From positions 1 to 64,000 of the forward strand of contig NW_027478401.1 in assembly GCF_051014685.1 (NCBI RefSeq): a DNA stretch of 64,000 bases. Direction: 5' to 3'. Below, in pieces: positions 49,781 to 61,734 of the stretch (positions are counted from its first letter, which is position 1; each line of letters opens with the position of its first letter). The notes beneath the pieces were generated by a model. The model did not search any database, was not told where the DNA came from, and worked only from the letters and a program-made list of their open reading frames with translations. The DNA comes from Ptiloglossa arizonensis. Taxonomy: Eukaryota; Arthropoda; Insecta; Hymenoptera; Colletidae. Both the position numbers and the translations under genes were made by a program.

Positions 49781-50420
49781 TAGCTTCAAACTCCCATATC
49801 TCGCGAACGGATTGACCTAACCCAAAAATTCCTATTGCATCTGAAAGTGGAAACTCGCCCGATTACAACGGTATGTGTATTTTTCCCCTAGGCCATTCTG
49901 GTTAAGCGATTGGAGCAGCAGAAGTGCGAAAAATTTGTTGTCTTCCCAACCATTTCTTCGCTTCATAGTCCCATATCTCGCTAACGGATTGACCAAACCC
50001 AAAAATTCCTGCTGCGTCTGAAAGTAGAAACTCGCCCGATTACAACTTTATGCGTATTTTTCCCCTAGGCCATTCTGGTTAAGCGATTGGAGCAGCAGAA
50101 GTGCGAAAAATTTGTTGTCTTCCCAACCATTTCTTCGCTTCATAGTCCCATGTCTCGCGAACGGATTGACCAAACCCAAAAATTCCTGCTGCGTCTGAAA
50201 GTAGAAACTCGCCCGATTACAACGGTATGTGTATTTTTTCCCTAGGCCATTCTGGTTATGCTTTTGGAGCAGCAGAAGTACGAAAAATTTGTTGTCTTCT
50301 CAACCATTTCTTAGCTTCAAACTCCCATATCTCGCGAACGGATTGACCTAACCCAAAAGCTCCTATTGCATCTGAAAGTAGAAACTCGCCCGATTTCAAC
50401 GGTATGTGTATTTTTCCCCT
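49780..50420. repeat. Unstructured monomers between duplications
   Basis: Ordinary monomers of the CTTCATAGTCCC and TTCAAACTCCC families. One stretch, TTATGCTTTTGG to CAAAAGCTCCTATTGC (about 50,252-50,370), repeats about 49,190-49,308 one 1,062-bp step earlier. Nothing else is present. Confidence 0.7.
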
Positions 50421-51610
50421 AGGCCATTCTGGTTATGCGTTTGGAGCAGCAGAAGTGCGAAAAATTTGTTGTCTTCTCAACCATTTCTTAGCGTCAGACT
50501 CCCATATCTCGCGAACGGATTGACCTAACCCAAAAATTTCTATTGCATCTCAAAGTAGAAACTCGCCCGATTTCAACGGTATGTGTTTTTCTCCTAGGCC
50601 ATTCTGGTTAAGCGATTGGAGCAGCAGAAGTGCGAAAAATTTGTTGTCTTCCCAACCATTTCTTCGCTTCATAGTCCCATATCTCGCGAACGGATTGACC
50701 AAACCCAAAAATTCCTGCTGCGTCTGAAAGTAGAAACTCGCCCGATTACAACTGTATGCGTATTTTTACCCTAGGCCATTCTGGTTATGCGTTTGGAGCA
50801 GCAGAAGTGCGAAAAATTTGTTGTCTTCTCAACCATTTCTTAGATTCAAACTCCCATATCTCGCGAATGGATTGACCTAACCCAAAAATTCCTATTGCAT
50901 GGGAAAGTAGAAACTCGCCCGACTACAACGGTATGTGTATTTTTTCCCTAGGCCATTCTGGTTATGCGTTTGGAGCAGCAGAAGTGCGAAAAATTTGTTG
51001 TCTTCTCAACCATTTCTTAGCTTCAAACTCCCATATCTCGCGAACGGATTGACCTAACCCAAAAGCTCCTATTGCATCTGAAAGTAGAAACTCGCCCGAT
51101 TACCACGGTATGTGTATTTTTTCCCTAGGCTATTCTGGTTAAGCGTTTGGAGCAGCAGAAGTGCGAAAAATTTGTTGTCTTCTCAACCATTTCTTAGCTT
51201 CAAACTCCCATATCTCGCGAACTGATTGACCGAACCCAAAAATTCCTATTGCATCTGAAAGTAGAAACTCGCCCGATTTCAACGGTATGTGTATTTTTCC
51301 CCTAGGCCATTCTGGTTAAGCGATTGGAGCAGCAGAAGTGCGAAAAATTTGTTGTCTTCCCAACCATTTCTTCGCTTCATAGTCCCATATCTCGCGAACG
51401 GATTGACCAAACCCAAAAATTCCTGCTGCGTCTGAAAGTAGAAACTCGCCCGATTACAACTGTATGCGTATTTTTTCCCTATGCCATTCTGGTTAAGCGT
51501 TTGGAGCAGCAGAATTGCGAAAAATTTTTTGCCTTCTCAACCATTTCTTGGCTTCAAACTCCCATATCTCGCGAACGGATTGACCTAACCCAAAAATTCC
51601 TGCTGCGTAT
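50420..51610. repeat. 1.2-kb segment copied 16 monomers downstream (copy 1)
   Basis: Matches about 53,250-54,440 at an offset of 2,832 bp (16 x 177), 2,830 before the shortened ATGTGTTTTTCTCC near 50,585. Markers are TTAGCGTCAGACTCC (CAGACT at 50,495 and 53,325), CATCTCAAAGTAG, CAAAAGCTCC, ATTACCACGG and GAACTGATTGACCGAACCC. Copy 1 has private changes such as GAATGGATTG and GCATGGGAAAG near 50,876-50,903. Confidence 0.78.
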
Positions 51611-51879
51611 GAAAGTAGAAACTCGCGCGATTACAACGGTATGTGTATTTTTTCCCTTGGCCATTCTGGTTAAGCGATTGGAGCAGCAGAAGTGCGAAAT
51701 ATTTGTTGTCTTCTCAACCATTTCTTAGCTTCAAACTCCCATATCTCGCGAACTGATTGACCGAACCCAAAAATTCCTATTGCATCTGAAAGGAGAAACT
51801 CGCCCGATTTCAACGGTATGTGTATTTTTCCCCTAGGCCATTCTGGTTAAGCGATTGGAGCAGCAGAAGTGCGATAAAT

Positions 51880-53290
51880 TTGTTGTCTTCTCAACCATTT
51901 CTTAGCGTCAGTCTCCCATATCTCGCGAACGGATTGACCTAACCCAAAAATTTCTATTGCATCTGAAAGTAGAAACCCGCCCGATTTCAACGGTATGTGT
52001 ATTTTTCTCCTAGGCCATTCTGGTTAAGCGATTGGAGCAGCAGAAGTGCGAAAAATTTGTTGTCTTCTCAACCTTTTCTTCGCTTCATAGTCCCATATCT
52101 CGCGAACGGATTGTCCAAACCCAAAAATTCCTGCTGCGTCTGAAAGTAGAAACTCGCCCGATTACAACTGCATGCGTATTTTTTCCCTAGGCCATTCTGG
52201 ATAAGCTTTTGGAGCAGCAGATTTGCGAAAAACTTGTTGTCTTCTCAACCATTTCTTGGCTTCAAACTCCCTTATCTTGCGAACGGATTGACCAAACCCA
52301 AAAATTCCTGTTGCGTCTGAAAGTAGAAACTCGCCCGATTACAACTATACGCGTATTTTTTCCCTAGGCCATTCTGGTTATGCGTTTGGAGCAGCAGAAG
52401 TGCGAAAAATTTGTTGTCTTCTCAACCATTTCTTCGCTTCATGGTCCCATATCTCGCGAACGGATTGACCAAACCCAAAAATTCCTGCTGCGTCTGAAAG
52501 TAGAAACTCGCCCGATTACAACTGTATGCGTATTTTTTCCCTAGGCCATTCTGGTTATGCGTTTGGAGCATCAGAAGTGCGAAAAATTTGTTGTCTTCTC
52601 AACCATTTCTTAGCTTCAAACTCCCATCTCTCGCGAACGGATTGACCTAACCCAAAAGCTCCTATTGCATCTGAAAGTAGAAACTCGCCCGATTACCACG
52701 GTATGTGTATTTTTTCCCTAGGCTATTCTGGTTAAGCGTTTGGAGCAGCAGAAGTGCGAAAAATTTGTTGTCTTCTCAACCATTTCTTAGCTTCAAACTC
52801 CCATATCTCGCGAACTGATTGACCGAACCCAAAAATTCCTATTGCATCTGAAAGTAGAAACTCGCCCGATTTCAACGATATGTGTTTTTTTCCCCTAGGC
52901 CATTCTGGTTATGCGTTTGGAGGAGCAGAAGTGCGAAAAATTTGTTGTCTCCTCAACCATTTCTTAGCGTCAGACTCCCATATCTCGCGAACGGATTGAC
53001 CTAACCCAAAAATTTCTATTGCATCTCAAAGTAGAAACTCGCCCGATTTCAACGGTATGTGTATTTTTCTCCTAGGCCATTCTGGTTAAGCGATTGGAGC
53101 AGCAGAAGTGCGAAAAATTTGTTGTCTTCCCAACCATTTCTTCGCTTCATAGTCCCATATCTCGCGAACGGATTGACCAAACCCAAAAATTCCTGCTGCG
53201 TCTGAAAGTAGAAACTCGCCCGATTACAACTGTATGCGTATTTTTTCCCTAGGCCATTCTGGTTATGCGTTTGGAGCAGCAGAAGTGCGA
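51880..53290. repeat. 1.4-kb segment shared with 61.1-62.5 kb, first part also with 57.4-57.9 kb
   Basis: Matches about 61,080-62,492 at an offset of 9,202 bp (52 x 177 minus 2). Markers: TTAGCGTCAGTCTCC (CAGTCT at 51,909 and 61,111), GGATTGTCCAAACCC, ACAACTGCATGCG, GGATAAGCTTTTGG, ACTATACGCG, TTCATGGTCCC (52,441 and 61,643) and CCCATCTCTCGCG. The first 0.5 kb also matches 57,370-57,860. Just upstream, near 51,870, one monomer present at 57.2 and 60.9 kb is absent, with the join inside GTGCGATAAATTTGTTGTC. Confidence 0.75.
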
Positions 53291-54440
53291 AAAATTTGTT
53301 GTCTTCTCAACCATTTCTTAGCGTCAGACTCCCATATCTCGCGAACGGATTGACCTAACCCAAAAATGTCTATTGCATCTCAAAGTAGAAACTCGCCCGA
53401 TTTCAACGGTATGTGTATTTTTCTCCTAGGCCATTCTGGTTAAGCGATTGGAGCAGCAGAAGTGCGAAAAATTTGTTGTCTTCCCAACCATTTCTTCGCT
53501 TCATAGTCCCATATCTCGCGAACGGATTGACCAAACCCAAAAATTCCTGCTGCGTCTGAAAGTAGAAACTCGCCCGATTACAACTGTATGCGTATTTTTT
53601 CCCTAGGCCATTCTGGTTATGCGTTTGGAGCAGCAGAAGTGCGAAAAATTTGTTGTCTTCTCAACAATTTCTTAGCTTCAAACTCCCATATCTCGCGAAC
53701 GGATTGACCTAACCCAAAAATTCCTATTGCATCGGAAAGTAGAAACTCGCCCGATTACAACGGTATGTGTATTTTTTCCCTAGGCCATTCTGGTTATGCG
53801 TTTGGAGCAGCAGAAGTGCGAAAAATTTGTTGTCTTCTCAACCATTTCTTAGCTTCAAACTCCCATATCTCGCGAACGGATTGACCTAACCCAAAAGCTC
53901 CTATTGCATCTGAAAGTAGAAACTCGCCCGATTACCACGGTATGTGTATTTTTTCCCTAGGCTATTCTGGTTAAGCGTTTGGAGCAGCAGAAGTGCGAAA
54001 AATTTGTTGTCTTCTCAACCATTTCTTAGCTTCAAACTCCCATATCTCGCGAACTGATTGACCGAACCCAAAAATTCCTATTGCATCTGAAAGTAGAAAC
54101 TCGCCCGATTTCAACGGTATGTGTATTTTTCCCCTAGGCCATTCTGGTTAAGCGATTGGAGCAGCAGAAGTGCGAAAAATTTGTTGTCTTCCCAACCATT
54201 TCTTCGCTTCATAGTCCCATATCTCGCGAACGGATTGACCAAACCCAAAAATTCCTGCTGCGTCTGAAAGTAGAAACTCGCCCGATTACAACTGTATGCG
54301 TATTTTTTCCCTATGCCATTCTGGTTAAGCGTTTGGAGCAGCAGAATTGCGAAAAATTTTTTGCCTTCTCAACCATTTCTTGGCTTCAAACTCCCATATC
54401 TCGCGAACGGATTGACCTAACCCAAAAATTCCTCTCGCGT
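53250..54440. repeat. 1.2-kb segment, second copy of 50.4-51.6 kb
   Basis: See the 50,420-51,610 entry. It ends where CCTGCTGCGTATG in copy 1 becomes CCTCTCGCGTATG. Within it, the TTAGCGTCAGACTCC dimer also occurs 354 bp upstream (52,971 and 53,325), so a 2-monomer duplication sits at its left edge. Confidence 0.75.
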
Positions 54441-56457
54441 ATGAAAGTAGAAACTCGCCCGATTACAACGGTATGTGTATTTTTTCCCTAGGCCATTCTG
54501 GTTAAGCGATTGGAGCAGCAGAAGTGCGAAAAATTTGTTGTCTTCTCAACCATTTCTTGGCTTCAAACTCCCATATCTCGCGAACGGATTGACCTAACCC
54601 AAAAATTCCTATTGCATCTAAAAGTAGAAACTCGCCCGATTACAACGGTATGTGTATTTTTTCCTTAGGCCATTCTGGTTAAGCGTTTGGAGCAGCAGAA
54701 TTGCGAAAAATTGTTTGCCTTCTCAACCATTTCTTGGCTTCAAACTCCCATATCTCGCGAACGGATTGACCTAACCCAAAAATTCCTGTTGCGTATGAAA
54801 GTAGAAACTCGCGCGATTACAACGGTATGTGTATTTTTTCCCTTGGCCATTCTGGTTAAGCGATTGGAGCAGCAGAAGTGCGAAAAATTTGTTGTCTTCT
54901 CAACCATTTCTTAGCTTCAAACTCCCATATCTCGCGAACGGATTGACCTAACCCAAAAATTCCTATTGCATCTGAAAGTGGAAACTCGCACGATTACAAC
55001 GGTATGTGTATTTTTCCCCTAGGCCATTCTGGTTAAGCGATTGGAGCAGCAGAAGTGCGAAAAATTTGTTGTCTTCTCAACCATTTCTTAGCTTCAAACT
55101 CCCATATCTCGCGAACGGATTGACCTAACCCAAAAGCTCCTATTGCATCTGAAAGTAGAAACTCGCCCGATTACCACGGTATGTGTATTTTTTCCCTAGG
55201 CTATTCTGGTTAAGCGTTTGGAGCAGCAGAAGTGCGAAAAATTTGTTGTCTTCTCAACCATTTCTTAGCTTCAAACTCCCATATCTCGCGAACTGATTGA
55301 CCGAACCCAAAAATTCCTATTGCATCTGAAAGTAGAAACTCGCCCGATTTCAACGGTATGTGTATTTTTCCCCTAGGCCATTCTGGTTAAGCGATTGGAG
55401 CAGCAGAAGTGCGAAAAATTTGTTGTCTTCCCAACCATTTCTTCGCTTCATAGTCCCATATCTCGCGAACGGATTGACCAAACCCAAAAATTCCTGCTGC
55501 GTCTGACAGTAGAAACTCGCCCGATTACAACTGTATGCGTATTTTTTCCCTATGCCATTCTGGTTAAGCGTTTGGAGCAGCAGAATTGCGAAAAATTTTT
55601 TGCCTTCTCAACCATTTCTTGGCTTCAAACTCCCATATCTCCGCGAACGGATTGACCTAACCCAAAAATTCCTCTCGCGTATGAAAGTAGAAACTCGCCC
55701 GATTACAACGGTATGTGTTTTTTTTTCCCTAGGCCATTCTGGTTAAGCGATTGGAGCAGCAGAAGTGCGAAAAATTTGTTGTCTTCTCAACCATTTCTTG
55801 GCTTCAAACTCCCATATCTCGCGAACGGATTGACCTAACCCAAAAATTCCTATTGCATCTAAAAGTAGAAACTCGCCCGATTACAACGGTATGTGTATTT
55901 TTTCCTTAGGCCATTCTGGTTAAGCGTTTGGAGCAGCAGAATTGCGAAAAATTGTTTGCCTTCTCAACCACTTCTTGGCTTCAAACTCCCATATCTCGCG
56001 AACGGATTGACCTAACCCAAAAATTCCTGTTGCGTATGAAAGTAGAAACTCGCGCGATTACAACGGTATGTGTATTTTTTCCCTTGGCCATTCTGGTTAA
56101 GCGATTGGAGCAGCAGAAGTGCGAAAAATTTGTTGTCTTCTCAACCATTTCTTAGCTTCAAACTCCCATATCTCGCGAACGGATTGACCTAACCCAAAAG
56201 CTCCTATTGCATCTGAAAGTAGAAACTCGCCCGATTACCACGGTATGTGTATTTTTTCCTAGGCTATTCTGGTTAAGCGTTTGGAGCAGCAGAAGTGCGA
56301 AAAATTTGTTGTCTTCTCAACCATTTCTTAGCTTCAAACTCCCATATCTCGCGAACTGATTGACCGAACCCAAAAATTCCTATTGCATCTGAAAGTAGAA
56401 ACTCGCCCGATTTCAACGGTATGTGTATTTTTCCCCTAGGCCATTCTGGTTAAGCGA
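54156..56457. repeat. 7-monomer unit followed by its 6-monomer derivative (copy 1)
   Basis: The first unit is 1,239 bp and the second about 1,063 bp. The missing monomer is the one carrying CATCTGAAAGTGGAAACTCGCACG (about 54,940-55,115 in the first unit). The second unit passes straight from TTCTTAGCTTCAAACTCCC to CAAAAGCTCC, an in-register one-monomer deletion. The same 7+6 arrangement exists in copy 2 (57,871-60,171), so the deletion predates the 21-monomer duplication. Confidence 0.8.
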
Positions 56458-57870
56458 TTGGAGCAGCAGAAGTGCGAAAAATTTGTTGTCTTCCCAACCA
56501 TTTCTTCGCTTCATAGTCCCATATCTCGCGAACGGATTGACCAAACCCAAAAATTCCTCTTGCGTATGAAAGTACAAACTCGCCCGATTACAACGGTATG
56601 TGTATTTTTTCCCTAGGCCATTCTGGTTAAGCGATTGGAGCAGCAGAAGTGCGAAATATTTGTTGTCTTCTCAACCATTTCTTGGCCTCAAACTCCCATA
56701 TCTCGCGAACGGATTGACCTAACGCAAAAATTCCTATTGCATCTAAAAGTAGAAACTCGCCCGATTACAACGGTATGTGTATTTTTTCCTTAGGCCATTC
56801 TGGTTAAGCGTTTGGAGCAGCACAATTGCGAAAAATTTTGTGCGTTCTCAACCATTTCTTGGCTTCAATCTCCCATATCTCGCGAACGGATTAACCTAAT
56901 CCAAAAATTCCTGCTGCGTATGAAAGTAGAAACTCGCGCGATTACAACGGTATGTGTATTTTTTCCCTTGGCCATTCTGGTTAAGCGATTGGAGCAGCAG
57001 AAGTGCGAAATATTTGTTGTCTTCTCAACCATTTCTTAGATTCAAACTCCATATCTCGCGAACTGATTGACCGAACCCAAAAATTCCTATTGCATCTGAA
57101 AGTGAAACTCGCACGATTACAACGGTATGTGTATTTTTCCCCTAGGCCATTCTGGTTAAGCGATTGGAGCAGCAGAAGTGCGATAAATTTGTTGTCTTCC
57201 CAACCATTTCTTCGCTTCATAGTCCCATATCTCGCGAACGGATTGACCAAACCCAAAAATTCCTGCTGCGTCTGAAAGTAGAAACTCGCCCGATTACAAC
57301 TGTATGTGTATTTTTTCCCTAGGCCATTCTGGTTAGGCGTTTGGAGCAGCAGAAGTGCGAAAAATTTGTTGTCTTCTCAACCATTTCTTAGCGTCAGTCT
57401 CCCATATCTCGCGAACGGATTGACCTAACCCAAAAATTTCTATTGCATCTGAAAGTAGAAACTCGCCCGATTTCAACGGTATGTGTATTTTTCTCCTAGG
57501 CCATTCTGGTTAAGCGATTGGAGCAGCAGAAGTGCGAAAAATTTGTTGTCTTCTCAACCTTTTCTTCGCTTCATAGTCCCATATCTCGCGAACGGATTGT
57601 CCAAACCCAAAAATTCCTGCTGCGTCTGAAAGTAGAAACTCGCCCGATTACAACTGCATGCGTATTTTTTCCCTAGGCCATTCTGGATAAGCTTTTGGAG
57701 CAGCAGATTTGCGAAAACTTGTTGTCTTCTCAACCATTTCTTGGCTTCAAACTCCCTTATCTTGCGAACGGATTGACCAAACCCAAAAATTCCTGCTGCG
57801 TCTGAAAGTAGAAACTCGCCCGATTACAACTATACGCGTATTTTTTCCCTAGGCCATTCTGGTTATGCGT
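54156..57870. repeat. 21-monomer block, copy 1 (3,715 bp)
   Basis: Repeats directly as copy 2 at +3,715. Internally it is a 7-monomer unit (54,156-55,394), a second version of it that lacks one monomer (55,395-56,457), and eight further monomers. Markers include CCTCTCGCGTATG, CATCTAAAAGTAG, GCGAAAAATTGTTTGCC, CTCGCGCGATTAC with CCCTTGGCC, and CAAAAGCTCC with ATTACCACGG. Six single-base length differences from copy 2 lie between 55,641 and 57,718. All are in homopolymer runs and all make copy 1 the odd one against the consensus. Confidence 0.85.
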
Positions 57871-60800
57871 TTGGAGCAGCAGAAGTGCGAAAAATTTGTT
57901 GTCTTCCCAACCATTTCTTCGCTTCATAGTCCCATATCTCGCGAACGGATTGACCAAACCCAAAAATTCCTGCTGCGTCTGAAAGTAGAAACTCGCCCGA
58001 TTACAACTGTATGCGTATTTTTTCCCTATGCCATTCTGGTTAAGCGTTTGGAGCAGCAGAATTGCGAAAAATTTTTTGCCTTCTCAACCATTTCTTGGCT
58101 TCAAACTCCCATATCTCGCGAACGGATTGACCTAACCCAAAAATTCCTCTCGCGTATGAAAGTAGAAACTCGCCCGATTACAACGGTATGTGTATTTTTT
58201 CCCTAGGCCATTCTGGTTAAGCGATTGGAGCAGCAGAAGTGCGAAAAATTTGTTGTCTTCTCAACCATTTCTTGGCTTCAAACTCCCATATCTCGCGAAC
58301 GGATTGACCTAACCCAAAAATTCCTATTGCATCTAAAAGTAGAAACTCGCCCGATTACAACGGTATGTGTATTTTTTCCTTAGGCCATTCTGGTTAAGCG
58401 TTTGGAGCAGCAGAATTGCGAAAAATTGTTTGCCTTCTCAACCATTTCTTGGCTTCAAACTCCCATATCTCGCGAACGGATTGACCTAACCCAAAAATTC
58501 CTGTTGCGTATGAAAGTAGAAACTCGCGCGATTACAACGGTATGTGTATTTTTTCCCTTGGCCATTCTGGTTAAGCGATTGGAGCAGCAGAAGTGCGAAA
58601 AATTTGTTGTCTTCTCAACCATTTCTTAGCTTCAAACTCCCATATCTCGCGAACGGATTGACCTAACCCAAAAATTCCTATTGCATCTGAAAGTGGAAAC
58701 TCGCACGATTACAACGGTATGTGTATTTTTCCCCTAGGCCATTCTGGTTAAGCGATTGGAGCAGCAGAAGTGCGAAAAATTTGTTGTCTTCTCAACCATT
58801 TCTTAGCTTCAAACTCCCATATCTCGCGAACGGATTGACCTAACCCAAAAGCTCCTATTGCATCTGAAAGTAGAAACTCGCCCGATTACCACGGTATGTG
58901 TATTTTTTCCCTAGGCTATTCTGGTTAAGCGTTTGGAGCAGCAGAAGTGCGAAAAATTTGTTGTCTTCTCAACCATTTCTTAGCTTCAAACTCCCATATC
59001 TCGCGAACTGATTGACCGAACCCAAAAATTCCTATTGCATCTGAAAGTAGAAACTCGCCCGATTTCAACGGTATGTGTATTTTTCCCCTAGGCCATTCTG
59101 GTTAAGCGATTGGAGCAGCAGAAGTGCGAAAAATTTGTTGTCTTCCCAACCATTTCTTCGCTTCATAGTCCCATATCTCGCGAACGGATTGACCAAACCC
59201 AAAAATTCCTGCTGCGTCTGACAGTAGAAACTCGCCCGATTACAACTGTATGCGTATTTTTTCCCTATGCCATTCTGGTTAAGCGTTTGGAGCAGCAGAA
59301 TTGCGAAAAATTTTTTGCCTTCTCAACCATTTCTTGGCTTCAAACTCCCATATCTCGCGAACGGATTGACCTAACCCAAAAATTCCTCTCGCGTATGAAA
59401 GTAGAAACTCGCCCGATTACAACGGTATGTGTTTTTTTTCCCTAGGCCATTCTGGTTAAGCGATTGGAGCAGCAGAAGTGCGAAAAATTTGTTGTCTTCT
59501 CAACCATTTCTTGGCTTCAAACTCCCATATCTCGCGAACGGATTGACCTAACCCAAAAATTCCTATTGCATCTAAAAGTAGAAACTCGCCCGATTACAAC
59601 GGTATGTGTATTTTTTCCTTAGGCCATTCTGGTTAAGCGTTTGGAGCAGCAGAATTGCGAAAAATTGTTTGCCTTCTCAACCACTTCTTGGCTTCAAACT
59701 CCCATATCTCGCGAACGGATTGACCTAACCCAAAAATTCCTGTTGCGTATGAAAGTAGAAACTCGCGCGATTACAACGGTATGTGTATTTTTTCCCTTGG
59801 CCATTCTGGTTAAGCGATTGGAGCAGCAGAAGTGCGAAAAATTTGTTGTCTTCTCAACCATTTCTTAGCTTCAAACTCCCATATCTCGCGAACGGATTGA
59901 CCTAACCCAAAAGCTCCTATTGCATCTGAAAGTAGAAACTCGCCCGATTACCACGGTATGTGTATTTTTTCCCTAGGCTATTCTGGTTAAGCGTTTGGAG
60001 CAGCAGAAGTGCGAAAAATTTGTTGTCTTCTCAACCATTTCTTAGCTTCAAACTCCCATATCTCGCGAACTGATTGACCGAACCCAAAAATTCCTATTGC
60101 ATCTGAAAGTAGAAACTCGCCCGATTTCAACGGTATGTGTATTTTTCCCCTAGGCCATTCTGGTTAAGCGATTGGAGCAGCAGAAGTGCGAAAAATTTGT
60201 TGTCTTCCCAACCATTTCTTCGCTTCATAGTCCCATATCTCGCGAACGGATTGACCAAACCCAAAAATTCCTCTTGCGTATGAAAGTACAAACTCGCCCG
60301 ATTACAACGGTATGTGTATTTTTTCCCTAGGCCATTCTGGTTAAGCGATTGGAGCAGCAGAAGTGCGAAATATTTGTTGTCTTCTCAACCATTTCTTGGC
60401 CTCAAACTCCCATATCTCGCGAACGGATTGACCTAACGCAAAAATTCCTATTGCATCTAAAAGTAGAAACTCGCCCGATTACAACGGTATGTGTATTTTT
60501 TCCTTAGGCCATTCTGGTTAAGCGTTTGGAGCAGCACAATTGCGAAAAATTTTGTGCGTTCTCAACCATTTCTTGGCTTCAATCTCCCATATCTCGCGAA
60601 CGGATTAACCTAATCCAAAAATTCCTGCTGCGTATGAAAGTAGAAACTCGCGCGATTACAACGGTATGTGTATTTTTTCCCTTGGCCATTCTGGTTAAGC
60701 GATTGGAGCAGCAGAAGTGCGAAATATTTGTTGTCTTCTCAACCATTTCTTAGATTCAAACTCCCATATCTCGCGAACTGATTGACCGAACCCAAAAATT

Positions 60801-61588
60801 CCTATTGCATCTGAAAGTGGAAACTCGCACGATTACAACGGTATGTGTATTTTTCCCCTAGGCCATTCTGGTTAAGCGATTGGAGCAGCAGAAGTGCGAT
60901 AAATTTGTTGTCTTCCCAACCATTTCTTCGCTTCATAGTCCCATATCTCGCGAACGGATTGACCAAACCCAAAAATTCCTGCTGCGTCTGAAAGTAGAAA
61001 CTCGCCCGATTACAACTGTATGTGTATTTTTTCCCTAGGCCATTCTGGTTAGGCGTTTGGAGCAGCAGAAGTGCGAAAAATTTGTTGTCTTCTCAACCAT
61101 TTCTTAGCGTCAGTCTCCCATATCTCGCGAACGGATTGACCTAACCCAAAAATTTCTATTGCATCTGAAAGTAGAAACTCGCCCGATTTCAACGGTATGT
61201 GTATTTTTCTCCTAGGCCATTCTGGTTAAGCGATTGGAGCAGCAGAAGTGCGAAAAATTTGTTGTCTTCTCAACCTTTTCTTCGCTTCATAGTCCCATAT
61301 CTCGCGAACGGATTGTCCAAACCCAAAAATTCCTGCTGCGTCTGAAAGTAGAAACTCGCCCGATTACAACTGCATGCGTATTTTTTCCCTAGGCCATTCT
61401 GGATAAGCTTTTGGAGCAGCAGATTTGCGAAAAACTTGTTGTCTTCTCAACCATTTCTTGGCTTCAAACTCCCTTATCTTGCGAACGGATTGACCAAACC
61501 CAAAAATTCCTGCTGCGTCTGAAAGTAGAAACTCGCCCGATTACAACTATACGCGTATTTTTTCCCTAGGCCATTCTGGTTATGCGTT
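57871..61588. repeat. 21-monomer block, copy 2
   Basis: Begins at the GGAGCAGCAGAAGTGCG of a monomer that follows ACTATACGCG and ends in the same monomer context one block on, as expected for a tandem duplication by unequal exchange. Offset from copy 1 rises from 3,715 to 3,717 through the small indels of copy 1. The 7-monomer start points are 57,871 and 59,110, and the 6-monomer derivative ends at about 60,171. Past 61,588 the sequence follows the 52.4-kb version (TTCTCAACC, TTCATGGTCCC) rather than restarting the block. Confidence 0.85.
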
Positions 61589-61734
61589 TGGAGCAGCAGA
61601 AGTGCGAAAAATTTGTTGTCTTCTCAACCATTTCTTCGCTTCATGGTCCCATATCTCGCGAACGGATTGACCAAACCCAAAAATTCCTGCTGCGTCTGAA
61701 AGTAGAAACTCGCCCGATTACAACTGTATGCGTA

